Shown: positions 8,821 through 17,582 of the stretch, in pieces
Numbering within the stretch: the stretch's first letter is position 1
How the letters are laid out: every line of letters begins with the position of its first letter
Assembly (NCBI GenBank): GCA_013299055.1
Contig: JAAFKB010000021.1
Coordinates: forward strand, 1-46,906
Length of the DNA stretch: 46,906 nucleotides
DNA from: Sphaerotilus sp.
GTDB lineage: Bacteria; Pseudomonadota; Gammaproteobacteria; Burkholderiales; Burkholderiaceae_C
Direction of reading: 5' to 3'
Made by a program: the position numbers and the translations under genes
The notes under the pieces: generated by a model
The model's input: the letters and a program-made list of their open reading frames with translations, nothing else
Database searches by the model: none
What the model was told of the DNA's origin: nothing

Positions 8821-9193
8821 AGCGCCAGGCCGTGCCCTCGTGGGTGATGCGCTGCCAGACGGCACGCTTGGCCACGGGGTCCATCGCGGGCCAGTGCTGC
8901 ACCTCGCTGAAGGTGCGCCCGCAGCCCTTGCAGACCGCGTCGCCCTGGGTGGTCGAGCAGATGGCGATGCAGGGTGCGTCGGGCGTGCTGGCGTACCAGT
9001 CGAGCCAGGCGCGCTGCGCAGCCGGTGGCAGGCTGGGGGCGTCGCACAGGGCCTCGCGGTAGTACACCATGTGCGCGTAGACCTCGGCCAGCACGCGCAC
9101 CGGCGCACCCAGCGTCACGCCGTCGGGAGAGGGTTGTCGCTGGCGCCACCAGTTGATGGCTGCCTCGATGTCGGTGATGTGGATGCCTGCCAT
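8750..9193 (-). CDS. DUF3717/DUF1289 domain protein
   Basis: 147 aa. The N-terminus (MAGIHITDIEAAINWWRQR) matches DUF3717, a short domain common in Burkholderiales. The C-terminal half (PCIAICSTTQGDAVCKGCGR to W/Q-rich) matches DUF1289, with cysteines in a CxxxC...CxGC pattern that suggests metal or Fe-S binding; function is unknown. I chose the ATG at 9193; another in-frame ATG is at 9205 and the frame is open further upstream. The last 71 bases overlap the 3' end of the sensor kinase gene on the opposite strand, which is unusual but consistent with both reading frames being intact. Confidence 0.85.
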   Translation of the reverse strand: MAGIHITDIEAAINWWRQRQPSPDGVTLGAPVRVLAEVYAHMVYYREALCDAPSLPPAAQRAWLDWYASTPDAPCIAICSTTQGDAVCKGCGRTFSEVQHWPAMDPVAKRAVWQRITHEGTAWRFNRYADRVRPGPTPLPSPPYRAA

Positions 9194-9368
9194 GGTGGGC
9201 AGCATAGCGTCGGCGGCGCGCACGAGGAAATCACTGCGGCTGGCCCGCGAGAGACGAGCACCAGCGTGGCGAGTTCCATGGGGTCGGTACACCAGGGTCG
9301 CCGGGAGTGGCGCGTCTGGTGCATCGACCTCTGGCCGCCGGGCTTGAGCGGCCCGGCGGGGGTGTGGC

Positions 9369-9827
9369 TCAGCGGTGGCCGCCGAGCAGTCCGCCCAGGA
9401 TCTGCGGGAGCATGCTGCCGAGGTCGGCGCCTTGCTGCGGCACCTGGCCATTGGGGGTCAGACCGTCGATCAGCTGTGGCAGGATCTGGGTCAGGGCGCC
9501 AGCGGCCGAGCCCTGGTCCATGCCGGCGCTGCGGGCGAGCTGGCCGATCACGTCCGAGCCGAGCACGTTGCTGAGCTGGTCGGCCGAGATGGGCAGGTTC
9601 TGGCCGGTGGAGACCCACGACGAGGCCACGTCACCCAGGCCACCACGCTGGAACTGGTCCAGCAGGCCGCCCAGCGCCCCGGCGGAGGCGCCGCCGCCCT
9701 GGTTGTTGCCGCCCAGCAGCATGCCGATGACGGCCTGGATCAGCGCCGCTTGTCCGCCGCCGCCTTGCTGGCCGCCTCCGAGCGCCTGGCTGACGACCGA
9801 GCCGAGCACTGAATCGAGCAATCCCAT
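9369..9827 (-). CDS. YidB family protein (DUF937)
   Basis: 152 aa, starting MGLLDSVLGSVVSQALGG, with a Gly/Gln-rich low-complexity stretch (GGGQQGGGGQ) and then the conserved block SSWVSTGQNLPISADQL that marks YidB/DUF937 proteins. The role of the family is not established. The ATG at 9827 is preceded on the minus strand by AGGAGAACACC, a good ribosome binding site, so this start is preferred over the longer open frame. It is encoded alone between the DUF1289 gene and the divergent purN. Confidence 0.88.
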   Translation of the reverse strand: MGLLDSVLGSVVSQALGGGQQGGGGQAALIQAVIGMLLGGNNQGGGASAGALGGLLDQFQRGGLGDVASSWVSTGQNLPISADQLSNVLGSDVIGQLARSAGMDQGSAAGALTQILPQLIDGLTPNGQVPQQGADLGSMLPQILGGLLGGHR

Positions 9828-9978
9828 GGTGTTCTCCTGAAAATGTCTGTGGGTTGGGTGCTGGCGGGCAGGCACGGTGGTGTGCGTTCCATCACGCCTG
9901 GCTCCGTCGGCGGGCGTACTGTGCCGGTTTTTTGTCCGCCTGTCATGCGCTGCGGCCAGCCGCTACACTCCCGCACCC

Positions 9979-10617
9979 ATGAAACGCATCGTGATCCTGA
10001 TTTCCGGCCGTGGCTCCAACATGGAAGCCATCCACCGTGCCTGCGCCGTGCAAGGCTGGCCTGCGGCCGTGGTGGCGGTCATCAGCAACCGGCCGACGGC
10101 GGGTGGCCTGGCCTGGGCGGCCGAGCGCGGCATCGCCACCGCGTCGATCGACCACCGCGTCCACGCCGACCGCGCCGCCTTCGATGCCGCCCTCGCCGAG
10201 GAGATCGATCGCCACCAGCCCGACCTGGTCGTGCTGGCCGGTTTCATGCGCATCCTGACACCCGACTTCGTGGCCCGCTACACCGGCCGCCTGCTCAACG
10301 TCCACCCCTCGCTGCTGCCCTCGTTCGACGGCCTGCACACGCACCAGCGTGCGCTGCAGACCGGCTGCAAGGTGGTCGGCGCGACGGTGCATTTCGTCAC
10401 CGCCGAACTCGACCACGGCCCGATCGTGCTGCAGGCCGTGGTGCCGGTGCTGGCCGGGGACACGCCCGAGACGCTGGCGGCGCGCGTGCTGGTGTGCGAG
10501 CACCAGATCTATCCGCGTGCCGTGCGCTGGTTTGTCGAGGACCGGCTGGTGCTGGGCGACGACGGCGTGGTCCACCACACCCTGAACGAGCCGCAGTGGC
10601 TGTTCCACACACTCTGA
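9979..10617 (+). CDS. purN: Phosphoribosylglycinamide formyltransferase (GART)
   Basis: Transfers a formyl group from 10-formyl-THF to GAR in de novo purine synthesis. The 212-aa product starts MKRIVILISGRGSNMEAIHRA, the PurN nucleotide-loop signature, and has the folate-site NVHPSLLPSF motif and the ELDHGPIVLQ segment holding the catalytic Asp. The frame is open 34 codons upstream, but the start of the family is clearly MKRIVILISG at 9979. The 16S methyltransferase gene begins 19 bp after its stop, so the two are likely co-transcribed. Confidence 0.95.
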   Translation: MKRIVILISGRGSNMEAIHRACAVQGWPAAVVAVISNRPTAGGLAWAAERGIATASIDHRVHADRAAFDAALAEEIDRHQPDLVVLAGFMRILTPDFVARYTGRLLNVHPSLLPSFDGLHTHQRALQTGCKVVGATVHFVTAELDHGPIVLQAVVPVLAGDTPETLAARVLVCEHQIYPRAVRWFVEDRLVLGDDGVVHHTLNEPQWLFHTL

Positions 10618-10636
10618 GCCTCCGAGGACTTTCACG

Positions 10637-11893
10637 ATGACCCCCAAAGCCCTCTTCACGCTGTGCGACGAGTTGTTGCATGAAGTGCTGCGCTTCACCA
10701 GCCCGACCGATGCCGTCGTGTCCGCCTTCTTCCGCCGCAACCGGATGCTGGGCATTCGCGAGCGCCACGCGCTGGCCGAGACGGTCTACGCCGTGCTGCG
10801 CGAGCGGCTGCGGCTGCAGTACCTGGCCAAGTCCGGCACGGGCGCGCTGGAGCGCCGCTTGAGCATCCTTGCCTGGCGCGGCACCGAAGCCTACCTGCGC
10901 GCCGCGACCACCGAAGCCGAGCAGAAATGGGCCGCCACCGCCAAGCTGCTGAGCCTGAAGAGTCAGTCCGAGAACCTGCGCCACAACCTGCCTGACTGGC
11001 TGGCCGAGGCGCTCAAGAAGGAGATGGGCAACGACTTCTGGCCGCTGGTGGAGAGCCTGTCCACCTCGGCCGGGCTCGACCTGCGCGTCAACACCCAGCT
11101 CACCAAGCGCGAGGCCGCCCAGGCCGCGCTGGCCGAAGAGGGCATCCTGACCGAGCCGACCCCGTACTCGCCGACGGGTCTGCGCGCGCGTGGCAAGCCG
11201 ACGCTGAACCTGACCGAGTGCTTCAAGCGTGGCGAGGTCGAGGTGCAGGACGAGGGCAGCCAGCTGCTGGCGCTGCTCACCGAGGCCAGGCGTGGCGAGA
11301 TGGTGGTGGACTTCTGCGCCGGTGCGGGGGGCAAGACGCTGGCCCTCGGCGCGATGATGCGCAGCACCGGCCGCCTCTACGCCTTCGACGTCTCCGCCCA
11401 CCGCCTGGCCGCGCTCAAGCCGCGTCTGGCGCGCAGCGGGCTGTCCAATGTCTACCCGGCCGGCATCTCGCACGAGCGCGACGAGCGCGTCAAGCGACTG
11501 TCCGGCAAGATCGACCGCGTGCTGGTGGATGCGCCCTGCTCGGGCCTGGGCACGCTGCGCCGCAACCCGGACCTGAAGTGGCGCCAGACCCCGGAAGGCG
11601 TGGCGGAGCTGACGGTCAAGCAGCGCGCCATCCTGGACAGCGCCGCGCGGCTGGTGAAGTCGGGCGGCCAGCTCGTCTACGCCACCTGCAGCCTGCTGGA
11701 CGACGAGAACGAGGCCATCGCACAGGCGTTCAGCGCAGCGCACCCCGACTTCGAGCTGCTGGACGCGGCCGAGGTGCTGGCGCGCCAGAAGGTCGAGCAG
11801 GCCGAGTCGCTGTGCCGCAACCACTACCTGCGCCTGTGGCCGCACCGCCATGGCACGGACGGCTTCTTCGCGGCGGTCTGGCGCCGTCGCTGA
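10637..11893 (+). CDS. RsmB-type RNA (cytosine-C5) methyltransferase (Sun/NOP2 family)
   Basis: 418 aa with an N-terminal RNA-binding (NusB-like) region followed by a class I SAM-dependent methyltransferase. Visible motifs: SAM loop DFCAGAGGKTLALG, catalytic motif IV DAPCSGLGTLRRNPDLKW, and motif VI YATCSLLDDENE, whose two cysteines are the hallmark of RNA m5C methyltransferases. The likely substrate is 16S rRNA C967 as for RsmB, although the NusB-like part is divergent from E. coli RsmB and another RNA target is possible. It sits between purN and the desaturase gene; a 150-bp gap follows that contains the desaturase promoter. Confidence 0.9.
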   Translation: MTPKALFTLCDELLHEVLRFTSPTDAVVSAFFRRNRMLGIRERHALAETVYAVLRERLRLQYLAKSGTGALERRLSILAWRGTEAYLRAATTEAEQKWAATAKLLSLKSQSENLRHNLPDWLAEALKKEMGNDFWPLVESLSTSAGLDLRVNTQLTKREAAQAALAEEGILTEPTPYSPTGLRARGKPTLNLTECFKRGEVEVQDEGSQLLALLTEARRGEMVVDFCAGAGGKTLALGAMMRSTGRLYAFDVSAHRLAALKPRLARSGLSNVYPAGISHERDERVKRLSGKIDRVLVDAPCSGLGTLRRNPDLKWRQTPEGVAELTVKQRAILDSAARLVKSGGQLVYATCSLLDDENEAIAQAFSAAHPDFELLDAAEVLARQKVEQAESLCRNHYLRLWPHRHGTDGFFAAVWRRR

Positions 11894-11970
11894 ACTGCTG
11901 CTGACGCCTTTGGCCCTTGAACGGGCGCAATCGTCGGCCATTGGCGCGTTTAGGGGGGCATGTCGGGCAA

Positions 11971-11989
11971 ATTCCCGGTTTCAGGGAAT
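11971..11989. promoter_or_regulatory. Inverted repeat over the desaturase -35 region
   Basis: Arms ATTCCC (11971-11976) and GGGAAT (11984-11989) with a 7-base centre. The centre and right arm cover TTTCAG (11979-11984), the candidate -35 box of the desaturase promoter. The site is 24 bp upstream (centre to centre) of the better palindrome at 11991-12017 but has a different sequence, so a different protein may bind it. Confidence 0.4.
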
Positions 11990-12017
11990 GGGGTGAAACG
12001 TCTAGAATGTTTCACCC
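11979..12017 (+). promoter_or_regulatory. Desaturase promoter with an overlapping 9+9 bp palindromic operator
   Basis: Candidate -35 TTTCAG (11979-11984) and -10 TAGAAT (12003-12008) are 18 bp apart. The -10 sits inside a perfect inverted repeat, GGGTGAAAC (11991-11999) and GTTTCACCC (12009-12017), with a 9-base centre. An operator covering the -10 predicts repression. In Gammaproteobacteria desaturase genes are controlled by TetR-type regulators (FabR, DesT), so a similar fatty-acid-responsive repressor is a reasonable inference, but no such regulator gene is in the window. Confidence 0.6.
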
Positions 12018-12043
12018 TTCTTGCCCGCCTCTGAAAGCATTCA

Positions 12044-13267
12044 ATGCCCGAACTCTCGACGATCTGGTCGGTCCTGGTGGACTGGCTGGCCCATGGTCTG
12101 CTGCGTGCAAGCCCGTGGCAGGTGGTCGTGGCCACGCTGGTGATGACCCACATCACGATCGTCGCCATCACCGTCTTCCTGCACCGCAGCCAGGCCCACC
12201 GCTCGCTCGACCTGCACCCGATCCCGTCGCACTTCTTCCGCTTCTGGCTGTGGATGACCTCGGGCATGGTCACGAAGGAATGGGTGGCCATCCACCGCAA
12301 GCACCACGCCAAGTGCGAGACCGTCGATGACCCGCACAGTCCGGTCGCCCACGGCATCAAGACCGTGCTGCTGCGTGGCAGCGAGCTGTACCGCGCCGAG
12401 GCCAAGGTCGAGGAAACGCTGAAGAAGTTCGGCCACAACACGCCCGACGACTGGCTGGAGCGCCACATCTACACCGGCCGCTCCAAGCTGGGCGTGTCGC
12501 TGATGCTGGTGGTCAACGTGCTGCTGTTCGGTGCGCTCGGGCTGACGGTCTGGGCGGTGCAGATGCTGTGGAGCCCGGTGCATGCGGCCGGCATCATCAA
12601 CGGCCTGGGCCACTGGTGGGGCTACCGCAACTTCGAGGCAGCGGATGCGTCCACCAACATCTCGCCCTGGGGCATCTGGATCGGCGGCGAAGAGCTGCAC
12701 AACAACCACCATACCTTCCCGACCTCGGCCAAGCTGTCGGTCAAGCCCTTCGAGTTCGACATCGGGTGGGGCTACATCCGGGTGCTGGAGATGCTGGGGC
12801 TGGCCAAGGTGCGCAAGACCGCCCCGCAACTCAAGCTCGGCGCCGTGCGTCCCGTCGCCGACAGCCAGACGCTGGAGGCCCTGATCGCCAACCGTTACGA
12901 GGTCATGGCCCAGTACGCGGCCAATCTGCGCAAGGCGTGCGCCGACGAGCTGGACCGCCTGAAGCAGCAGGGCGCGCAGAACACCGAGCGCTGGAACGAG
13001 ATGCGGCTGGCGCAACGCTGGCTGCACCGCGATGACCAGAAGATCCCTGCCGAGGTGAAGGCCATCGTCGCCAAGGTGTGTGACCAGAGCCCGGCACTGA
13101 CCAAGCTCGTCACCATGCGCGAGGAGCTGCGCCAGCTGTGGACCCGCACCAACGTCTCCGGCGAGCAGCTGGTGGTGGAGCTGCAGGGCTGGTGCCAGCG
13201 CGCCGAGAACAGCGGCATCGCCGCACTGCAGGACTTCGCCCGCACCCTGCGCAGCGCCCACGCCTGA
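12044..13267 (+). CDS. Acyl-CoA (fatty acid) desaturase, membrane di-iron type
   Basis: 407 aa. The three histidine boxes of membrane desaturases are visible: HRSQAHR (HxxxxH) near residue 46, HRKHHAK (HxxHH) near 83, and HNNHH near 218. Hydrophobic segments around residues 20-45, 62-75 and 150-180 fit the family. It inserts a double bond into saturated acyl chains, probably acyl-CoA or lipid-bound, using electrons from a partner reductase not seen here. The C-terminal 130 residues are an extension of about normal length for the proteobacterial class. The promoter carries two palindromes, so expression is probably controlled. It is convergent with the FimV-like gene, with one base between stops. 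Confidence 0.92.
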   Translation: MPELSTIWSVLVDWLAHGLLRASPWQVVVATLVMTHITIVAITVFLHRSQAHRSLDLHPIPSHFFRFWLWMTSGMVTKEWVAIHRKHHAKCETVDDPHSPVAHGIKTVLLRGSELYRAEAKVEETLKKFGHNTPDDWLERHIYTGRSKLGVSLMLVVNVLLFGALGLTVWAVQMLWSPVHAAGIINGLGHWWGYRNFEAADASTNISPWGIWIGGEELHNNHHTFPTSAKLSVKPFEFDIGWGYIRVLEMLGLAKVRKTAPQLKLGAVRPVADSQTLEALIANRYEVMAQYAANLRKACADELDRLKQQGAQNTERWNEMRLAQRWLHRDDQKIPAEVKAIVAKVCDQSPALTKLVTMREELRQLWTRTNVSGEQLVVELQGWCQRAENSGIAALQDFARTLRSAHA

Positions 13268-13268
13268 G

Positions 13269-14855
13269 TCAGGCCGCCAGCAGCTCCATCAGCCGGTCGT
13301 GACCCTGTACCGTCGATGGCCCAGGGCAGGGCGGCGGGAGCGCACTGCCGTCGACGGCAGTGCGCCACAGGTTGCGGCGCTGGCGCAGGAGGTCGTGCAG
13401 CAGCAACGCCGTCTCGAAGGCAGGCAAGTCCAGCACCTCGACGATCGTGGGTTGCAGCAGCAGGCCGTTCACTGTCTCCTCCGCCGTGTCCTGGGGCCAG
13501 CTCTGGACGATTCGCTCCAGCGTGTCCGGGTAGGCGTCCAGGTCCAGGCCGACAGCAGCAGCCTCTCCCATGTCCGGAATGCGCACGTTGTAGAGGGTCT
13601 GCAGCTGTGCGGCGACCCGCTCATGGTTCCAGGGCTGTCCCATGTGCTGGTAGAGCGCCAGCAGCCGCAGCAGGATCCACGGGCATTTGCCCGGCAGTGC
13701 CTGCAGCCGCTGCTCCAGCACCACGGCCACGCCGACCGGGGAGTCGCCGACATGTGGCTCCAGTTCCTGGAGCAGTTCCCGGCTGGCCGTGGTGCTGTCC
13801 AGGCTGGGGTGGCCGAAATCTGCGTCCGGCCAGCGGGTGCGGGTGCGGATTTCATCCGTGGTGGGCGTCTCCGGTGGAATCCAGTCGACGGTGCTGGGAT
13901 GGTCAGCGTTGGGTGGCCCGCCGGCCGCGTGCAGGGCTGGAGTGGTCGGCGCCGAGGCGGCTGCACTGGCGTTGAACCCGACGTCGTCGGTTCCGCGTCG
14001 AGTGTGCGGGGCCGGTGGCCGCGTCTCCAGCCGTGGCAGCAGCCCTTCGCGCACCAGACGGGCGGCCAGCAGCGCGATCGACAGCCCCAGCACCGTGCCC
14101 AGTACCAGCAGTGCATCGCGCCACCCTTCGCGCTCGGTGCGTTCGAGGCGGGCGGTGAGTGCGGCCAGACTGGCGCGGGTCAGGCGTTGCTCTTCGCGCA
14201 AGTCTTGCCAAGGGTGATGTGCGACCGCCGTGACGTTGTCTGCAGCAGGTGACGAGGCCGGACGGGCGACGTGCAGCGGCACGAGTGCGGCGACGATGGC
14301 GCTGACCAGACGCTGGTGCTGCCCGTCGTCGTTCCAGGGAACCGACCGGGTGATGCTGGAGGGCGGCGTGGTCGCAGGGTGGGACGGCGGCCCGGCAGGA
14401 CGCACGGCCTGGATGGTTCTGGCGGGTCGTGCTGCAGATCCAGCAGCGGCCGGAGGATCGACCAGCACGGTGAAATCCCGGTGGTAGTCCGCGCCGCACT
14501 GCAGGCTGAGCTGACCGAGGAGCACCGTGTCCGTGACGGACTGCGGGCTGCTGATGTGGACGGCCACGCGCCCATCCTCGCCACTCGGCACCGTGCGCAG
14601 CCGCAGCGGCGTGATCGCCTCGCCCGATTCGCCTTGCTGGAGGCGTACCTGCAGGCAGTCCGGCGTGATCCGGCTGCCAGGCACGTCGAAGGCGCGCACC
14701 AGCACCGTCATCGACAAGGGCTGGTCCACCACGGCCCGCGCCATCGAAGTGTCGATCGACTGGCCCCAGGCCGGGCCGGCTCCGCTCCCGAGCAGCCACG
14801 CCACGGTGGCGGTGGTGCCGTGTTGCCAATACCGCAGCGTCCGCTTCAACTTCAT
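13269..14855 (-). CDS. FimV-like membrane protein (function uncertain)
   Basis: 528 aa. It has an N-terminal signal-like segment ending near GPAWGQ and a domain that resembles the FimV N-terminal domain, with the phrase DFTVLVDPP matching the EYTVLLDPP type seen in FimV; then a Pro/Ala-rich linker, one membrane span at about residues 255-275 (LLVLGTVLGLSIALLAARLV), and a cytoplasmic C-terminal part that may be helical and TPR-like. FimV proteins organise polar and type IV pilus machinery. LysM could not be picked out. I chose the ATG at 14855; the frame is open 13 codons further upstream. No pilus gene adjoins it, so the role is inference. Confidence 0.7.
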   Translation of the reverse strand: MKLKRTLRYWQHGTTATVAWLLGSGAGPAWGQSIDTSMARAVVDQPLSMTVLVRAFDVPGSRITPDCLQVRLQQGESGEAITPLRLRTVPSGEDGRVAVHISSPQSVTDTVLLGQLSLQCGADYHRDFTVLVDPPAAAGSAARPARTIQAVRPAGPPSHPATTPPSSITRSVPWNDDGQHQRLVSAIVAALVPLHVARPASSPAADNVTAVAHHPWQDLREEQRLTRASLAALTARLERTEREGWRDALLVLGTVLGLSIALLAARLVREGLLPRLETRPPAPHTRRGTDDVGFNASAAASAPTTPALHAAGGPPNADHPSTVDWIPPETPTTDEIRTRTRWPDADFGHPSLDSTTASRELLQELEPHVGDSPVGVAVVLEQRLQALPGKCPWILLRLLALYQHMGQPWNHERVAAQLQTLYNVRIPDMGEAAAVGLDLDAYPDTLERIVQSWPQDTAEETVNGLLLQPTIVEVLDLPAFETALLLHDLLRQRRNLWRTAVDGSALPPPCPGPSTVQGHDRLMELLAA

Positions 14856-14981
14856 CTGGTGCGCTCCCCGGTCGTCGATGGTCTGGGGAACCAATCTAGG
14901 GCGAAGCGGGTGTGCAGTCCATCACGCTGGAGGGGGCCACCTTTTGGGGGATGGTCGGGGGTGTTCGGCGGATGGCAAGAA

Positions 14982-15015
14982 AAAACCCGCTGCAGGGCAA
15001 GCCTGAGCGGGTTTT
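14982..15015 (-). terminator. Rho-independent terminator of rpmB-rpmG
   Basis: A perfect 10-bp stem, AAAACCCGCT (14982-14991) with AGCGGGTTTT (15006-15015), lies 33 bp downstream of rpmG. Read on the minus strand it ends in a run of six T, which is a canonical terminator. Confidence 0.88.
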
Positions 15016-15047
15016 CGAGGAGCAAGACGCTCTGGTCGGCGTGCCGA

Positions 15048-15218
15048 TCAGCGCAGCTTGATTTCCTTGTACAGCACGTGCTTGCGTGCCTTCGGATCGA
15101 ACTTCATGAATTCGAGCTTTCCGGGCGTCGTCTTCTTGTTCTTGTCCGTGGTGTAGAAATGGCCGGTCCCCGCAGTGGATTCCAGCTTGATCTTTTCGCG
15201 TCCGCCTTTGGCTGCCAT
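15048..15218 (-). CDS. rpmG: 50S ribosomal protein L33
   Basis: 56 aa, too short for most ORF filters: starts [20 protein letters not shown], continues [20 protein letters not shown], and ends LYKEIKLR, all standard for L33. It is encoded 15 bp after rpmB on the same strand, the usual rpmB-rpmG pair, and is followed by the terminator at 14982-15015. No zinc-binding CxxC pairs are present, so it is the zinc-independent form. Confidence 0.97.
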   Translation of the reverse strand: MAAKGGREKIKLESTAGTGHFYTTDKNKKTTPGKLEFMKFDPKARKHVLYKEIKLR

Positions 15219-15233
15219 GGTGTCAGTCTCCGA

Positions 15234-15467
15234 TTACAGTTCGCCGCGGGCACGCAGGTCGGCGAGGACCACGTCGATGCCCTTCTTGTCGATCAGTCGC
15301 AGCGCAGCGTTGGAGATGCGCAGGCGAATCCAGCGGTTTTCGCTCTCGACCCAGAAGCGGCGGTACTGCAGGTTGGGCAGCCAGCGGCGCTTGGTTTTGT
15401 TGTTGGCGTGGGAAACATTGTTCCCGGTCATCGGGCCTTTACCCGTGACTTGACAGACGCGTGCCAT
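15234..15467 (-). CDS. rpmB: 50S ribosomal protein L28
   Basis: 77 aa, starts [20 protein letters not shown], continues [20 protein letters not shown] and ends with [10 protein letters not shown], typical L28. It is a structural protein of the large subunit. It is first of the rpmB-rpmG operon; a TATAAT -10 box on the minus strand lies at 15605-15610, about 140 bp upstream, and is covered by an inverted repeat. No zinc-type cysteine cluster is seen. Confidence 0.97.
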   Translation of the reverse strand: MARVCQVTGKGPMTGNNVSHANNKTKRRWLPNLQYRRFWVESENRWIRLRISNAALRLIDKKGIDVVLADLRARGEL

Positions 15468-15599
15468 GACGCTTCTCCGATGCGATGGTTACAGCAACCA
15501 GAGCAGACCCGCCTGGATTTGTTCGGCACTTGTGGTGCCCGGTCTGGTGGTCGCCCCTCCGCCAAGCCACTTGGCATGACGGGTCTCTTGGCGGCAAAA

Positions 15600-15625
15600 C
15601 GTCGATTATAGAACGGAAATCGACG
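15600..15625 (-). promoter_or_regulatory. Inverted repeat over the rpmB-rpmG -10 box
   Basis: Arms CGTCGATT (15600-15607) and AATCGACG (15618-15625) are perfect 8-bp complements with a 10-base centre. On the minus strand TATAAT (15605-15610) straddles the arm and centre, a good -10 box upstream of rpmB. The site lies 20 bp after the trxB stop, so it might instead be a weak trxB terminator, although no T-run follows. No matching -35 was found at 16-18 bp. Confidence 0.4.
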
Positions 15626-15644
15626 CCCCCGCCAATGCGCGTGG

Positions 15645-16646
<1,002 letters not shown>

Positions 16647-16816
16647 TCATTTCGGGGTCGCCGCGCTGTTCAACGGGGTGACGCTTCGGTTAGAGTCGCG
16701 GCGCAATGGGCATGTCGTGACATGGTGCAGCGCGAAGCTTAGCGGTTCTTGCCTGTCCCTTCGCCATGTCCCGCTTTCCAAGACAACGCCAGACACCAAC
16801 AAGCAGGAGTAGCCCC

Positions 16817-17485
16817 ATGGCCATGCTCTCAAACCTGGACCTGATTCGACGGGTTCCTCTTTTCTCGATGCTGACCGTGGAGCAGGCGCAGACCATCGCC
16901 GACGGCGTGGTCAAGCGCCGCTACCGCCGTGGCGAGATCATCGTCGAGCAAGGCCGCAAGTCGGATGCCCTGTTCATCCTGTTGAGCGGTCGCGCCCGCG
17001 TCATCACGTCCGACACCCGCGGTCGCGAGGTGATCCTGGCGGTGCTCGAAGCCGGTGACTACCTCGGCGAGATGAGCCTGATCGACAACGAGCCGCATTC
17101 GGCCACCGTGCGTGCCGAGGTCCAGACCGACGTGCTGGTGCTGGGCCGTGGCGAGTTCGCGACCTGTCTGCCCGACAACTCCAGCCTGTCCTACGCGATC
17201 CTGCGGGGTCTTGTGGCCCGCCTGCGCAATGCCGACCGCCAGATCGAGTCGCTCGCGCTGCTGGACGTGTATGGCCGCGTGGCGCGTGCGCTGCTGGACA
17301 TGGCCGAGGACGACGAAGGCCGCCGCGTGATCCGCAGCAAGGTCTCGCGCCAGGATCTGGCCAAGGTCGTGGGCGCGTCCCGCGAGATGGTCAGCCGCGT
17401 GATGAAGGATCTGGAAGAGCGCGGCCTGATCGAGACGCAGGAAAACGGCTGGGTCGTGCTGACCGAGCGTCTGGCCACCCAGTAA
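16817..17485 (+). CDS. Crp/Fnr-family transcriptional regulator
   Basis: 222 aa with an N-terminal cyclic-nucleotide-like beta-barrel ([20 protein letters not shown], then [21 protein letters not shown]) and a C-terminal winged HTH ([20 protein letters not shown]). The arginine in HSATVRA matches the cAMP-contact position of Crp. The FNR cysteines are absent, so this is Crp-like and not an oxygen sensor. Start choice: ATG at 16817, preceded by AAGCAGGAG about 7 bases upstream. A strong hairpin follows at 17523-17553. Targets are not identifiable from the window. Confidence 0.92.
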   Translation: MAMLSNLDLIRRVPLFSMLTVEQAQTIADGVVKRRYRRGEIIVEQGRKSDALFILLSGRARVITSDTRGREVILAVLEAGDYLGEMSLIDNEPHSATVRAEVQTDVLVLGRGEFATCLPDNSSLSYAILRGLVARLRNADRQIESLALLDVYGRVARALLDMAEDDEGRRVIRSKVSRQDLAKVVGASREMVSRVMKDLEERGLIETQENGWVVLTERLATQ

Positions 17486-17522
17486 GCCCTTCGGCCAGGC
17501 ATCTCCGGGTGCTTCGGTTAAC

Positions 17523-17553
17523 GCAAAGCCGCCATGCCACATGGCGGCTTTGC
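17523..17553 (+). terminator. Hairpin terminator after the Crp-type regulator
   Basis: Perfect 13-bp stem, GCAAAGCCGCCAT (17523-17535) with ATGGCGGCTTTGC (17541-17553), loop GCCAC. It lies 38 bp downstream of the regulator stop and 30 bp before the ftsK start. The tail is only weakly T-rich (CGTTTCT), so termination may be partial. Confidence 0.7.
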
Positions 17554-17582
17554 CGTTTCTGCGGATCGCGGACAATGCCGGC

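Noticed and set aside
7219-9108. A minus-strand frame of 629 residues opposite the sensor kinase
   Set aside because: It is antisense to the kinase and the regulator end and has no recognisable domain; the DUF1289 gene in another phase explains the conserved part.
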